From Mesobacillus subterraneus (GTDB taxonomy: Bacteria > Bacillota > Bacilli > Bacillales > Cytobacillaceae), in assembly GCF_020524355.2 (NCBI RefSeq), contig NZ_CP129019.1, positions 4,586,001 to 4,650,000 on the forward strand: DNA of 64,000 nt, written 5' to 3'. Both the position numbers and the translations under genes were made by a program. Within the stretch, counting starts at the first letter, position 1. Every line of letters starts with the position of its first letter. The notes below the pieces were generated by a model, which worked only from the letters and a program-made list of their open reading frames with translations, was not told the origin of the DNA and did not search any database. Positions 20,772 through 28,795 of this stretch are shown here, in pieces.

Positions 20772-20925
20772 TCGACCAGATGATGATATTTTGTTTGCGT
20801 ATAAAATTATTTCGATCACATTTGTGGATATTTCGACCACATTTTGAATTAATTTGGCGGATTTTTAGCTATTTCGACCACATTTTGAATTTTTTCGACC
20901 ACATTATCGAATAATTCGACCAAGT
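20772..20925. repeat. about 21 bp-period intergenic array, core TTTCGACCACA
   Basis: Clear cores (tcgacca or tcgatca) at 20772, 20812, 20833, 20874, 20895 and 20916: steps 40, 21, 41, 21, 21, i.e. multiples of 20-21 bp with two worn-out positions. The units around 20833 and 20874 share tttcgaccacattttgaatt. It lies between the shared terminator and the 3' end of the minus-strand cupin gene. Confidence 0.8.
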
Positions 20926-20996
20926 GATGATATTCCGCTCATGTTTGAGCTTCTATCGAGACGTTTGCCAATAATTCCGATAACACTTGCTACTCT

Positions 20997-21338
20997 TTAA
21001 ATGTTCTGCGCAAATCTCTCATCCGGAATCTTGTTGAGCATCACATAAAGTGTGACTGGCTCTGACCCTGTGTTCTTATAGGCAAGCTCTTCTGTTCCGC
21101 TCACGTGGACGGTTTCGTTTGCTGCAGCTACTACGGCTTCACCGTCAATCGTGAAAGTGCCTTCGCCCTGCAAAGTTAGGATAAAAACTTCTGTTCCTGG
21201 ATGTGTGTGCTTTGGCAGCTCTTGTTCTGGCATGAAGTTCAACAAGAACACGGTGCTTTCGCCTTTTTTAAAAACGATCCTCTTTGTAAAACGTTCTTCG
21301 CTAAATTCTTGGTATTGTTTTAATGTCTGTCTTTCCAT
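20997..21338 (-). CDS. small cupin-domain protein
   Basis: A single beta-barrel domain of 113 residues. The first cupin motif is KHTHPGTEVFILTLQGEG: two His and a Glu are placed as metal ligands. The second motif is weaker (NETVHVSGTEELAYKNTG), keeping a His. Such one-domain cupins bind a metal and a small ligand; the substrate is unknown. It starts 14 bp after the globin gene on the same strand with agggggca as binding site, so the two form an operon. Pairing with a haem globin suggests a role in handling oxygen, nitric oxide or a metal, as an inference only. Confidence 0.8.
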   Translation of the reverse strand: MERQTLKQYQEFSEERFTKRIVFKKGESTVFLLNFMPEQELPKHTHPGTEVFILTLQGEGTFTIDGEAVVAAANETVHVSGTEELAYKNTGSEPVTLYVMLNKIPDERFAQNI

Positions 21339-21352
21339 TATGAAATGCCCCC

Positions 21353-21730
21353 TTATTGTTTGTTAATCATGATTGGTGCAATCTGGCTCAAACGCTCGAA
21401 CAGGGCCTTTCCGCCGTCGGTTTCGATCAAGCCCGTTTCCGTAAGTGTTTCATGCATCAGCTTCAGCCAGGCCTTCGCGCGCAGCGGTGTAATTTCGAAT
21501 GGCATATGTCTCACTCTCATATTGGGCGGCCCGAATTCCTCGCTGTATAGTGCGCCGCCGCCGGTCAGCTGCGTGAGGAACATCCATTGCTTTCGCTTGA
21601 TTTCGTCCATATCCCCTTCAAACAAAGGGCTGAGTTCTTCATTTTCATAAACCTTTGGATAAAACGTATCCACAATCTTGCGGATTGATTCATCTCCGCC
21701 GATCCGGTCATATATCGTTTTTATTTCCAT
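21353..21730 (-). CDS. group II truncated haemoglobin
   Basis: A 125-residue 2-on-2 globin of the YjbI type. Key residues are visible: Phe23-Tyr24 at the B9-B10 distal site, the proximal haem ligand His75 in MRVRHMPF, and Trp88 at G8, diagnostic for group II. These proteins bind oxygen very tightly and are linked to oxidative or nitrosative stress. It is first in a two-gene operon with a cupin protein. A TATAAT -10 element at 21779-21774 and a Crp/Fnr-type palindrome centred at -41.5 lie upstream, pointing to control by oxygen or redox state. Confidence 0.92.
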   Translation of the reverse strand: MEIKTIYDRIGGDESIRKIVDTFYPKVYENEELSPLFEGDMDEIKRKQWMFLTQLTGGGALYSEEFGPPNMRVRHMPFEITPLRAKAWLKLMHETLTETGLIETDGGKALFERLSQIAPIMINKQ

Positions 21731-21773
21731 GCCGTCCCCCCTTTTTGAGAAAGGTTTTCATTTGAATACATTT

Positions 21774-21816
21774 ATTATAACTAGACAGATTGAGTGACAT
21801 AGTGACTTAAATCACT
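21774..21816 (-). promoter_or_regulatory. globin operon promoter with Crp/Fnr-type site at -41.5
   Basis: On the minus strand a perfect TATAAT occupies 21779-21774, with no usable -35. The palindrome AGTGACTTAAATCACT at 21801-21816 contains GTGA-N6-TCAC, the core of the B. subtilis Fnr consensus TGTGA-N6-TCACA. With +1 near 21767 its centre falls at -41.5, the class II activator position. Confidence 0.6.
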
Positions 21817-21959
21817 CACTTAAGATTTTTCATTATGAGAAGCTGAGAAACTCAAGCTGCCTTTTCTCAGAAATACTTGGTAAAAGAGGAAAAAGAGCTG
21901 AGATAATTTCCAATTATATTACATTCTTCAGACAAGCATATTACATCCTCCTGTTACTA

Positions 21960-21986
21960 GTTTTGGGTTAGGGAGATTCAGGATAT
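21960..21986 (+). promoter_or_regulatory. candidate sigma-B promoter for gsiB
   Basis: GTTTTG (21960-21965), 15 bp spacer, GGATAT (21981-21986), each one base off the sigma-B elements GTTTWW and GGGWAW. The spacer is 1 bp longer than usual. GsiB is a classic sigma-B protein. Confidence 0.4.
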
Positions 21987-22034
21987 TCAAAGTGGTATAA
22001 CATCTAAGCTTAGATTTCAAGGAGGATGAGTGAA

Positions 22035-22358
22035 ATGGCGAAAAACAATAACAATGATAAGATGTCACGTGAAGAACGAGGACGCATGGGCGGCAAAGCA
22101 ACAAGCCAAAACTATGGCAGCGAATTCTATCAGGAAATCGGCCGTAAAGGCGGCAAAGCAACTTCCGAAAATCACAATCAAGATTTCTATCAGGAAATTG
22201 GCCGCAAAGGCGGAGAGGCTACTGCTGGGAGCCATAACAGCGAATTCTACCAGGAAATCGGGAAAAAAGGCGGCGAATCTACATCAGAAAGCCACGACAA
22301 GAACTTCTATCAGGAAATCGGCCGCAAAGGCGGCAATGCCCGCAACAACAATAACTAA
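22035..22358 (+). CDS. gsiB: general stress protein GsiB, KGG-repeat hydrophilin
   Basis: Very hydrophilic glucose-starvation/general-stress protein that protects against desiccation. The 107 residues are almost only repeats: four units of about 20 residues with the pattern FYQEIGRKGG-ATS-NH, preceded by MSREERGRMGGKA and ending KGGNARNNNN. B. subtilis GsiB has five to six such units. ATG 22035 follows a perfect ggagg at 22021-22025. It has its own promoter and terminator and lies divergent to the globin operon. The near-identical DNA units may themselves recombine, so copy number could vary between strains. Confidence 0.95.
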   Translation: MAKNNNNDKMSREERGRMGGKATSQNYGSEFYQEIGRKGGKATSENHNQDFYQEIGRKGGEATAGSHNSEFYQEIGKKGGESTSESHDKNFYQEIGRKGGNARNNNN

Positions 22359-22390
22359 TCCATTGGCATAGAGAGCCGGAATAAAAAGAT

Positions 22391-22433
22391 GCACGGCAGC
22401 TTTCATTTTAATGAAGGCTGCCGTGTTTTCTTT
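22391..22433 (+). terminator. terminator after gsiB
   Basis: Stem cacggcagc / gctgccgtg, extended by ctttcat / atgaag, followed by ttttcttttt. Confidence 0.85.
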
Positions 22434-22510
22434 TTCTATCAGGAATTAGGTTCTACTTTTTATCTTCTATCATATTCATTTAGTAGAATCTTATTTTTGA
22501 GGTGAATAAT

Positions 22511-22954
22511 ATGACATGGAAAATCAGAAGTGCTTATCAAAAGGATGTACCAAAGCTCGAGGCTTTTTTAACAAAGGCAGGAGTAAGCGCGGATGGATTG
22601 AATGATTTCATCGAAAACTTTTCACTGATGGAAAACCAGGACGGCGAGCTTAAGGCATGCCTTGGAGTAGAACCGGTGGATAAAGCAGGACTGCTTCGCT
22701 CATTTGTCGTTTCCCCGCAAATTGGCCAGCCTGATTTGATGCTTCTTTTTAAACGGGCATTCCTGACAGCGAAAAATCAGGAGCTTGATGAGCTTTATCT
22801 GGTTACTAACAAGATGAGTGCGGTTTCCTTCTTCAGCGGTTTCGGTTTTGAAATGGTAAATCAATCAGAGCTCCCGCAGGCTCTCCTTGAAAAAAGCCAT
22901 ATAAAACAAGTTCTAACTGTGGATAACTCCGCAATTATGAAAATAATTCTGTGA
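22511..22954 (+). CDS. ywlB: GNAT-family N-acetyltransferase, YwlB-like
   Basis: A 147-residue acetyltransferase-like protein in the position of B. subtilis ywlB. The fold pattern is that of GNAT enzymes: GLLRSFVVSPQIGQPDLMLLFKRAFLTAKN corresponds to the strand and acetyl-CoA loop region, and LVTNKMSAVSFFSGFGFEMVN to the conserved NxxAxxFYxxxGF end. The acetyl-CoA loop lacks the usual QxxGxG/A pattern, so activity is uncertain. ATG 22511 is 6 bases after gaggtg. Its last codons overlap the first DnaA box of the cluster shared with ywlC. Substrate unknown. Confidence 0.85.
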   Translation: MTWKIRSAYQKDVPKLEAFLTKAGVSADGLNDFIENFSLMENQDGELKACLGVEPVDKAGLLRSFVVSPQIGQPDLMLLFKRAFLTAKNQELDELYLVTNKMSAVSFFSGFGFEMVNQSELPQALLEKSHIKQVLTVDNSAIMKIIL

Positions 22955-23156
22955 ATTGTGGATTAATCCACAAAGTTATCCACGGATTCGTTAAAATTAT
23001 ACACAATTTGTGGATAAAAACTTGTGTTCGCCATATTCTTCTTTTATACTTTCATAAGAAATATACTAGTTTAGCGAGAAGTTAAAGGTGGATGTACATG
23101 CAAACACAAATGTGGACAGTGGATAAGAATGTGGATAATTTAAAAACATATCCACA
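22918..23156. promoter_or_regulatory. DnaA-box cluster between ywlB and ywlC
   Basis: Three perfect boxes (TGTGGATAA at 22918-22926, 23009-23017, 23130-23138) and six with one mismatch: 22957-22965, 22964-22972 (overlapping palindrome), 22976-22984 (TTATCCACG), 22997-23005 (TTATACACA), 23118-23126, 23148-23156. The cluster spans the end of ywlB, the gap and the first codons of ywlC. B. subtilis has a DnaA-box cluster at ywlC that helps restrain replication initiation (from memory). Confidence 0.85.
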
Positions 23157-24142
23157 AATCATCGAAGCTGCACAAAAACTAAAGCAAAATGAAGTAGTAG
23201 CTTTTCCAACAGAAACGGTTTATGGCCTCGGCGGCAGCGCAGAAAGCGATGAAGCCGTCTTGAAAATATTCGAAGCAAAAGGAAGACCTGGGGATAACCC
23301 GTTGATCATTCATATTGCTAATCGTGAGCAGATTCATTCGTTTGTAAAAGAAATCCCTGATCAGGCAGCCACTTTAATGGATGCCTTTTGGCCGGGACCG
23401 TTGACGATTATCCTGGAAAAAAAAGAAGGTGCGCTTTCTGAAAAAGCAACGGCCGGTTTATCCACAGTTGCCGTCAGGATGCCCGACCATCCGATCGCAC
23501 TGGCGATTATCGAAGCTTCTGGATTGCCACTGGCAGCCCCGAGTGCGAATTTGTCAGGCAAGCCGAGCCCCACGACTGCGAATCACGTTGCCGATGATTT
23601 GACGGGCCGGATTTCTGGAATTATCGATGGCGGAGCGACCGGAGTAGGCCTTGAATCCACAGTTGTCGATTGCACCGGTGAAATTCCGGCCATCTTAAGA
23701 CCGGGCGGTGTGACAAAAGAACAGGCTGGAAGAAGTGGTCGGAGAAGTCGCCGTCGATCCAGCCCTGAAAGATTCGAACCAGGCGCCAAAATCCCCGGGA
23801 ATGAAATATCGACATTATGCACCAAATGCGCCCTTCTATCTTGTTAATGGAACAAAAGAAGAAATTCAGCAGCTGGTGAATGAAAAGCGAAATGAAGGAA
23901 TGAATGTCGGCGTGATGACAACGAAGGAAAACCTTGAGTTTTATGATGCCGATATTGTACTGCCTTGTGGCGAAAGAGCAAGGCTTGAATCAGTTGCCGA
24001 AACGCTCTATGATACACTCCGGGCCTTCAATCAGGAAAAACTCGATATCATTTTCGGTGAAATTTTCCCCGAACAAGGCGTAGGCCAGGCAATCATGAAC
24101 AGGCTGTCAAAAGCCTCGGGACTGCCAATCATTGAAAAATAA
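23098..24142 (+). pseudogene. ywlC: threonylcarbamoyl-AMP synthase (Sua5/YwlC), frame broken once
   Basis: Makes threonylcarbamoyl-adenylate from threonine, bicarbonate and ATP for the t6A37 modification of tRNAs reading ANN codons. The YrdC domain (residues 1-205) is intact, with the family stretch FPTETVYGLGG and APSANLSGKPSPT. The C-terminal Sua5 domain (RHYAPNAPFYLV onward) is in another frame. Removing one G from the gg at 23724-23725 restores TKEQLEEVVGEVAVDPA and a single protein of about 347 residues. ATG 23098, 7 bases after aaaggtg, is better than ATG 23092. The gene is essential in B. subtilis, so an error is likely. DnaA boxes lie in its start. Confidence 0.93.
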
Positions 24143-24152
24143 TGTTTTACAG

Positions 24153-24184
24153 AGAAGCGCTTCAGGTGATGAAGCGCTTTTTAT
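24153..24184 (+). terminator. terminator after ywlC
   Basis: Stem gaagcgcttc / gaagcgcttt with loop aggtgat and a T-run. Confidence 0.8.
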
Positions 24185-24224
24185 ATTATAGAAGGATTCT
24201 GAAAAATATCATTTTAGCGGATAA

Positions 24225-24410
24225 TACCACTTTTGCGAAGACTTAATACCAGTTGAGACCAATATAATACCAGTTACCGATGATTTAATACTAGTTGAGA
24301 CAAAAATAATACCAGTTGGCGATGACTAAATACTAGTTGAGACCATTTATGACCATTTGCCGTAGTTGAGACCATCTAAGTCCAGTTGAACTGAATTTAA
24401 TACCAGGTGT
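24225..24410. repeat. 21 bp-period intergenic array, core CCAGTT (second locus)
   Basis: Cores (taataCCAGTT or taataCTAGTT) at 24227, 24249, 24270, 24291, 24312 and 24333 step by 22, 21, 21, 21, 21. After one 28 bp step, cores at 24361, 24382 and 24403 resume the 21 bp rhythm. Spacers alternate between gagac-type and cgatga-type, so the real unit is a 42 bp dimer. It is the same core as at 7.7 kb and lies after the ywlC terminator. Confidence 0.85.
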
Positions 24411-24549
24411 CGAACCAGCTTTCGAAATATTGTCACGGTGAACAGGCATACAAACAATTGGTATCTCATGACGAAACCAGAGAATTCCATGCTTCTAAAT
24501 CCGTTTGGACGTGCATATGCTGAATTAGCAAGTCCGAGGGGGCGAAGAT

Positions 24550-25104
24550 ATGACTGCAATAGCCGGCGAAGTATTCACATTGTTGTTGATGGCATTCGCG
24601 TTGGGTATGGATGCTTTTTCCGTAGGTCTCGGAATGGGCATGTTCAGACTGACGAAAAGGCATATATTTAAAATCGGCGTCACAATTGGTTTATTCCATG
24701 TGTGGATGCCGCTGCTGGGAATGGTGGCTGGGAGATTTTTGTCCGAGCAGTTCGGAGCAATAGCTGGATATATTGGCGGCCTGCTTCTGATTGTGCTGGG
24801 TGTCCAGATGATCTGGGCAAGCTTCAAGGAAGATGAGACAAGCTTGATTACCCCGGTTGGCAAGGGTTTATTTATTTTTGCCCTCAGCGTCAGCCTGGAC
24901 AGCTTCTCAGTAGGACTGACACTTGGAATTTACGGCGCCAGGACGCTGCTTGTACTGATCTGTTTTGGTGCAGCGGCAATGGTCCTTACGTGGGCAGGTC
25001 TCCTGGTCGGAAAAAGAGTGCAGGGATGGCTAGGTACATACAGTGAGGCATTGGGCGGCAGTATCTTGCTCGCATTCGGTCTTAAATTGCTGCTTCCTCT
25101 ATAA
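24550..25104 (+). CDS. mntP: manganese efflux pump MntP
   Basis: Six-helix membrane exporter of Mn(II), in the position of B. subtilis ywlD (mntP). The 184 residues contain the two inverted-repeat metal motifs [11 protein letters not shown] (first half) and [11 protein letters not shown] (second half); the Asp residues line the transport path in this family. Hydrophobic segments cover most of the protein. ATG 24550 follows gagggggcgaag. No manganese riboswitch of the yybP-ykoY type could be recognised in the 130 bp leader. It is flanked by a 21 bp-period array upstream and a family A repeat downstream. Confidence 0.93.
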   Translation: MTAIAGEVFTLLLMAFALGMDAFSVGLGMGMFRLTKRHIFKIGVTIGLFHVWMPLLGMVAGRFLSEQFGAIAGYIGGLLLIVLGVQMIWASFKEDETSLITPVGKGLFIFALSVSLDSFSVGLTLGIYGARTLLVLICFGAAAMVLTWAGLLVGKRVQGWLGTYSEALGGSILLAFGLKLLLPL

Positions 25105-25110
25105 AGTTTT

Positions 25111-25270
25111 ACGGGGCTGAACAAGGCGCTTGTGCTTTTCGTATTGTCCAGCTCCAGCGCCTAGCCCCTCTAGTCGCTTCGGTCCGCTCAGGTGAAGTCA
25201 AAGAACGACTTCACTGGTCGGCCCTCCAGCGCTTGTCGGGGCTGACCAAGGCGCTTGCGCTTTTTTTTCA
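25111..25270. repeat. dispersed repeat, family A copy 3, with an extra partial copy
   Basis: A full unit runs from gtccagctccagcgcctagc (25145) to aaggcgcttgcgcttt. Directly before it, 25111-25140 is a second copy of only the right end (cggggctgaacaaggcgctt), so two units are joined. The internal hairpin gaagtc / gacttc is intact. The 305 bp gap between mntP and ywlE holds little else. Confidence 0.85.
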
Positions 25271-25409
25271 CCTGCTGGTCAGGTGTATTTTTTATGTCTA
25301 GCTTGCTTCTCGGGGTTGTGCAAGGCATGTGGGATTCCTATCTGCAAAAATGAAAACGCTGAAAGATTATCATATAATGAAGAAAAGTTATGAATAGGAG
25401 GGAACAAGC

Positions 25410-25847
25410 ATGGCGCGCATTTTATTCGTCTGTACCGGAAACACATGCCGCAGCCCGATGGCGGAAGCGATTTTAAAAAGCAAGCAGCTGACTGGGGTCG
25501 AGGTGAAATCAGCAGGAGTATATGCCCCGAATGGTGCGGAGGCTTCTGTCAACGCGAAGACCGTGCTCGAGGAAAACCATATCAGCCATGATCATCGCTC
25601 CTCGACATTAACGAAAGAAAACATCGACTGGGCAACTTTGGTCCTGACGATGACACAGAGTCACAAAGGCTTGATCTTGAGCCAGTATCCAGACGCTGGG
25701 GATAAAACTTTCACATTGAAAGAATTCGCTGATGAAAAGGGAAACCTGGATGTGGCAGACCCATTTGGCGGCAATGAACAAATTTATCGCGAAGCTTTTG
25801 AAGAAATTCAAAAAAATATTGAAAGAATCATGGATAAAATCCGATAA
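25410..25847 (+). CDS. ywlE: protein-arginine-phosphatase YwlE
   Basis: Removes phosphate from phospho-arginine in proteins, opposing the kinase McsB that marks proteins for ClpCP. The 145 residues have the low-molecular-weight tyrosine-phosphatase fold with the loop CTGNTCRSP: nucleophile Cys7, Arg13, and Thr11, the residue that selects arginine phosphate over tyrosine phosphate. The general acid Asp lies in NLDVADPFGG near residue 118. ATG 25410 follows aggaggg. Located between mntP and the ywl genes as in B. subtilis, but here followed by a chemoreceptor gene. Confidence 0.95.
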   Translation: MARILFVCTGNTCRSPMAEAILKSKQLTGVEVKSAGVYAPNGAEASVNAKTVLEENHISHDHRSSTLTKENIDWATLVLTMTQSHKGLILSQYPDAGDKTFTLKEFADEKGNLDVADPFGGNEQIYREAFEEIQKNIERIMDKIR

Positions 25848-25943
25848 TACCTGTGAAAAGCTCTTTGCGAATATGGCGCGACCGCTCCGAAAAGCGTAAT
25901 GAGGCTAAAAGATCATTCTAAAATTTTTTCAGGGGGATTATCC

Positions 25944-27239
25944 GTGGGGTCTAATCACAGCTACAAAATGGGATTAAGAAAGAAATTGGTCATGCTGACG
26001 ACAGTGTTGGCGATCATCACTTATTCAACAAGCGCATTTTTCATTTACTTTCTTTATCCTATTGTTCAAAACTTCTTGGGGATCAATTCGGTCGTTTATA
26101 CGGCGTCCATTCTTGGAATGGGGATTTTCTGGTCAGGCCTGCTAGCGTATATGGCTGCTGGTTTGATTACCAAGCCTTTGCAAAAGCTCGAGCAGTCTGC
26201 AATAAAAGCAGCTCAGGGCGAAATTGGCGAGGATACAGAAGTTTCGAAATCGGATGACGAGATCCGCTCTCTGGGACTGGCTTTTAATCATATGCTCGCA
26301 AACCTGCGTGAAATGGTCAGCCAGATTGATAGCAACTTCAAAGAAACCAATGACAAAGTCATCCAGATTTCCGGGCAATCAGCGCAAGCATCTGAGCAGG
26401 CGTCCATCATCTCGACAACGATCAAAGAGATTGCCGCTGGGGCGGATTCTTCAGCATTGTCTACACAGACAACAGCAGAGTCTGTCGATGAAGTTATTCG
26501 CATCGCAGAGGATGTCCAGGAAAAAGCGCGTACATCTGAATCCATCTCTGTGGAAATGGTGAAAGACTTGCAAGAATCGAAGAATGCAATCCATTCACTG
26601 ATTTCCGGCATAGAGACACTGGCGAATGATAACCGCGAATCGCTTGGTACGGTAAAGCGTTTAGAAGAAAACGCGACAAAAGTTGAACAAATCATCCAGC
26701 TTGTTGGCGACATCGCAGCACAGACGAATTTGCTCGCCTTGAACGCATCGATTGAAGCAGCTAGGGCTGGCGAGCACGGCAAAGGATTTGCTGTCGTTGC
26801 CGAAGAAGTGAGGAAGCTTGCTGACCAGAGTGCGGACGCGGTCCAGGGGATTTCAGAACTGATCCAGAACATCCAGTCTGAAGTCCAGAATGTGGTCGGC
26901 CAGATCAGCAGACAGGTTGAAACTGCCAACGGAGAAGCAAAGAAAGGCGAGAAAACGAATCAGGTGATCGACGCGATGACCTCAACGATTCATGAAATGG
27001 CAGATGTCATCCATACGATTGCCGCACTGGTTGAAACCCAAATGGAAACAATCCAGCACACTTCCACCCAATCGCAGGAAATGGCGGCGATCGCAGAAGA
27101 AACCTCCGCCGGAGCGATCAGCGTAGCATCAGCAGCTGAGCAGCAGGCAGAAGTCATCGCGAATGTCGAAGAACTGGCGGTTGAACTGAAAAATCAAGCT
27201 GAAAAATTAAAAGGTACGATTACGAAGTTTTCATTATAG
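25944..27239 (+). CDS. methyl-accepting chemotaxis protein without a large sensor domain
   Basis: Membrane chemoreceptor or receptor-like transducer of 431 residues. Two membrane helices (about residues 13-35 and 43-65) are separated by only a few residues, so there is almost no outside ligand domain. A HAMP domain follows ([19 protein letters not shown]), then a long coiled coil with the conserved kinase-contact hairpin tip, where [21 protein letters not shown] is seen. GTG 25944 is chosen after agggggatt at 25931-25939; the frame opens at 25899. This gene is not part of the B. subtilis ywl cluster, so it is an insertion in this lineage. A terminator follows. Confidence 0.88.
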   Translation: MGSNHSYKMGLRKKLVMLTTVLAIITYSTSAFFIYFLYPIVQNFLGINSVVYTASILGMGIFWSGLLAYMAAGLITKPLQKLEQSAIKAAQGEIGEDTEVSKSDDEIRSLGLAFNHMLANLREMVSQIDSNFKETNDKVIQISGQSAQASEQASIISTTIKEIAAGADSSALSTQTTAESVDEVIRIAEDVQEKARTSESISVEMVKDLQESKNAIHSLISGIETLANDNRESLGTVKRLEENATKVEQIIQLVGDIAAQTNLLALNASIEAARAGEHGKGFAVVAEEVRKLADQSADAVQGISELIQNIQSEVQNVVGQISRQVETANGEAKKGEKTNQVIDAMTSTIHEMADVIHTIAALVETQMETIQHTSTQSQEMAAIAEETSAGAISVASAAEQQAEVIANVEELAVELKNQAEKLKGTITKFSL

Positions 27240-27245
27240 ATTTTG

Positions 27246-27282
27246 GACCACAGCTGGATGATGCTGTGGTTTTCCTTTTTGT
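27246..27282 (+). terminator. terminator after the chemoreceptor gene
   Basis: Stem accacagc / gctgtggt with loop tggatgat, then tttccttttt. Confidence 0.8.
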
Positions 27283-27314
27283 AAAACTGGGAAAAATCCC
27301 GCGGAATTTCCATT

Positions 27315-27465
27315 TCGCTATAAAAACGAAGAAGTCGCTATAATAAATAGGAAATCGCTATAAAAACAATACTTCGCTATAAAAAATGAATTTTCGCTAT
27401 AAAAATAAAAAACTCGCTATATAAAGTAAAACCACCGCTATTAAAAAGTAAATTTTCGTTATAAT
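27315..27465. repeat. 20 bp-period intergenic array, core TCGCTATA
   Basis: Eight cores at 27315, 27335, 27355, 27374, 27394, 27414, 27435 (ccgcta) and 27456 (tcgtta): steps 20, 20, 19, 20, 20, 21, 21. Spacers are almost pure A and T. The same core at the same period is found at 42.98 kb. It lies between the chemoreceptor terminator and rpiB; the 370 bp gap holds no gene. Confidence 0.88.
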
Positions 27466-27610
27466 ATTTTTTCCTGATGAGATTCTAACAGTAAGCTGCT
27501 AAATTATCGGCACAAACCAACCCGTTTTCTTTATAAAATGAAACGAATATGAGAAAATAACGATAGATTTGATCGCCCCACAATTCGGGATAACATAGGA
27601 GGATTTTACA

Positions 27611-28051
27611 ATGAAAGTTGCTATTGCTTCAGACCATGGCGGAGTGAATATCCGCGAAGAAATTAAGAATTTGATGGATGAAATGAATATTCAGTATGAA
27701 GATTTCGGCTGTGAATGCGGTACATCTGTTGACTATCCGGACTATGCGCTTCCAGTTGCTGAGAAAGTGGCGAACGGAGAGTTTGATAAAGGAATCCTGA
27801 TTTGCGGAACGGGCATTGGCATGAGCATCGCCGCGAACAAGGTAAAAGGAATCCGCTGTGCGCTTGTGCATGACGTCTTCAGTGCAAAAGCGACACGCCA
27901 GCATAATGACAGCAATGTCCTTGCGATGGGAGAGCGAGTAATTGGACCTGGCCTGGCACGTGAAATCGCAGCCGTTTGGCTTTCGGAAGAGTACGAAGGT
28001 GGGCGCCACGAAAACCGCGTCGGTAAAATAAAAGATTACGAAAATAAATAG
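27611..28051 (+). CDS. rpiB: ribose 5-phosphate isomerase B
   Basis: Interconverts ribulose-5-phosphate and ribose-5-phosphate. The 146 residues belong to the RpiB/LacAB family: MKVAIASDHGGVNIREEI at the start, the catalytic Cys in GILICGTGIGMSIAANK near residue 74, and a His in TRQHNDSNVLAMG near residue 99. ATG 27611 follows aggaggat. B. subtilis ywlF holds this place. It is followed after 30 bp by ywlG, across a small hairpin (ggccg / cggcc at 28051-28070), so the two are probably co-transcribed. Confidence 0.95.
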   Translation: MKVAIASDHGGVNIREEIKNLMDEMNIQYEDFGCECGTSVDYPDYALPVAEKVANGEFDKGILICGTGIGMSIAANKVKGIRCALVHDVFSAKATRQHNDSNVLAMGERVIGPGLAREIAAVWLSEEYEGGRHENRVGKIKDYENK

Positions 28052-28081
28052 GCCGGAAAACCTTCGGCCAAATACCATGTA

Positions 28082-28663
28082 ATGGAGGCGTTACAACTGT
28101 CTATCGAACAATGGAGAGCAGAATTGAACTCCATCCTTACTGAATTTAATGAGCAAGTTCAGCTAAAAAAAGGCCAGGTGCTGGTCGTTGGCTGCAGCAC
28201 GAGTGAAATCATTGGCCAGCGGATTGGCACAGCTGGTACAGATGAGGTTGCCGAAATGGTCTTCAGGCAGCTCCGCGAACTGCAGTCAAAAACAGGTGTC
28301 CAGCTGGCGTTCCAGTGCTGCGAGCATTTGAACCGGGCGATTGTCGTCGAGCGGGAAACGGCCAAAAAGAAGCAGCTGGATGAAGTGACCGTGATTCCGG
28401 TGAGGAATGCGGGCGGAGCGATGGCAGCTTACGCGTACAAAAATCTTGAGGACGCTGTGGTTGTCGAATTCATCAAGGCTGATGCAGGCATTGATATTGG
28501 TGACACGCTGATTGGTATGCAAATGAAGCATGTCGCTGTGCCTGTACGAGTTCAGCAAAAAAGCATTGGTCATGCGCATGTTACTCTGGCGAAAACAAGA
28601 CCAAAGCTGATCGGCGGCGCTCGTGCGGTTTATGAGCATACGCCGGAAAACGAATCTTGCTGA
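28082..28663 (+). CDS. ywlG: TIGR01440/DUF436 family protein YwlG
   Basis: Conserved protein of unknown function, about 190 residues, located next to glyA in bacilli. [22 protein letters not shown] near the N terminus and [16 protein letters not shown] with two Cys and a His are family signatures that hint at a ligand or metal site. The start is unusual: ATG 28082 overlaps the only ribosome-binding site (ggaggcg, 28084-28090), while the in-frame codon at the correct distance is CTG 28097 (giving [10 protein letters not shown]). Either CTG is used or a start codon is mutated. I keep the ATG as outer limit. Confidence 0.88.
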   Translation: MEALQLSIEQWRAELNSILTEFNEQVQLKKGQVLVVGCSTSEIIGQRIGTAGTDEVAEMVFRQLRELQSKTGVQLAFQCCEHLNRAIVVERETAKKKQLDEVTVIPVRNAGGAMAAYAYKNLEDAVVVEFIKADAGIDIGDTLIGMQMKHVAVPVRVQQKSIGHAHVTLAKTRPKLIGGARAVYEHTPENESC

Positions 28664-28795
28664 CGGGGAAAAGGTAATTGAGTAATCAGCCCTACTTTTA
28701 CCTTCCTCCTTTTCTTTCATTATCATATCGGCTAAAATAATAATGAATTTTCTAATAAATGAACAAAGGGAATACATATAAGAGGGGGAACTTAA

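Noticed and set aside
24420..24549. Manganese (yybP-ykoY) riboswitch before mntP
   Set aside because: The gap is short and I could not find the conserved paired loops of that riboswitch.
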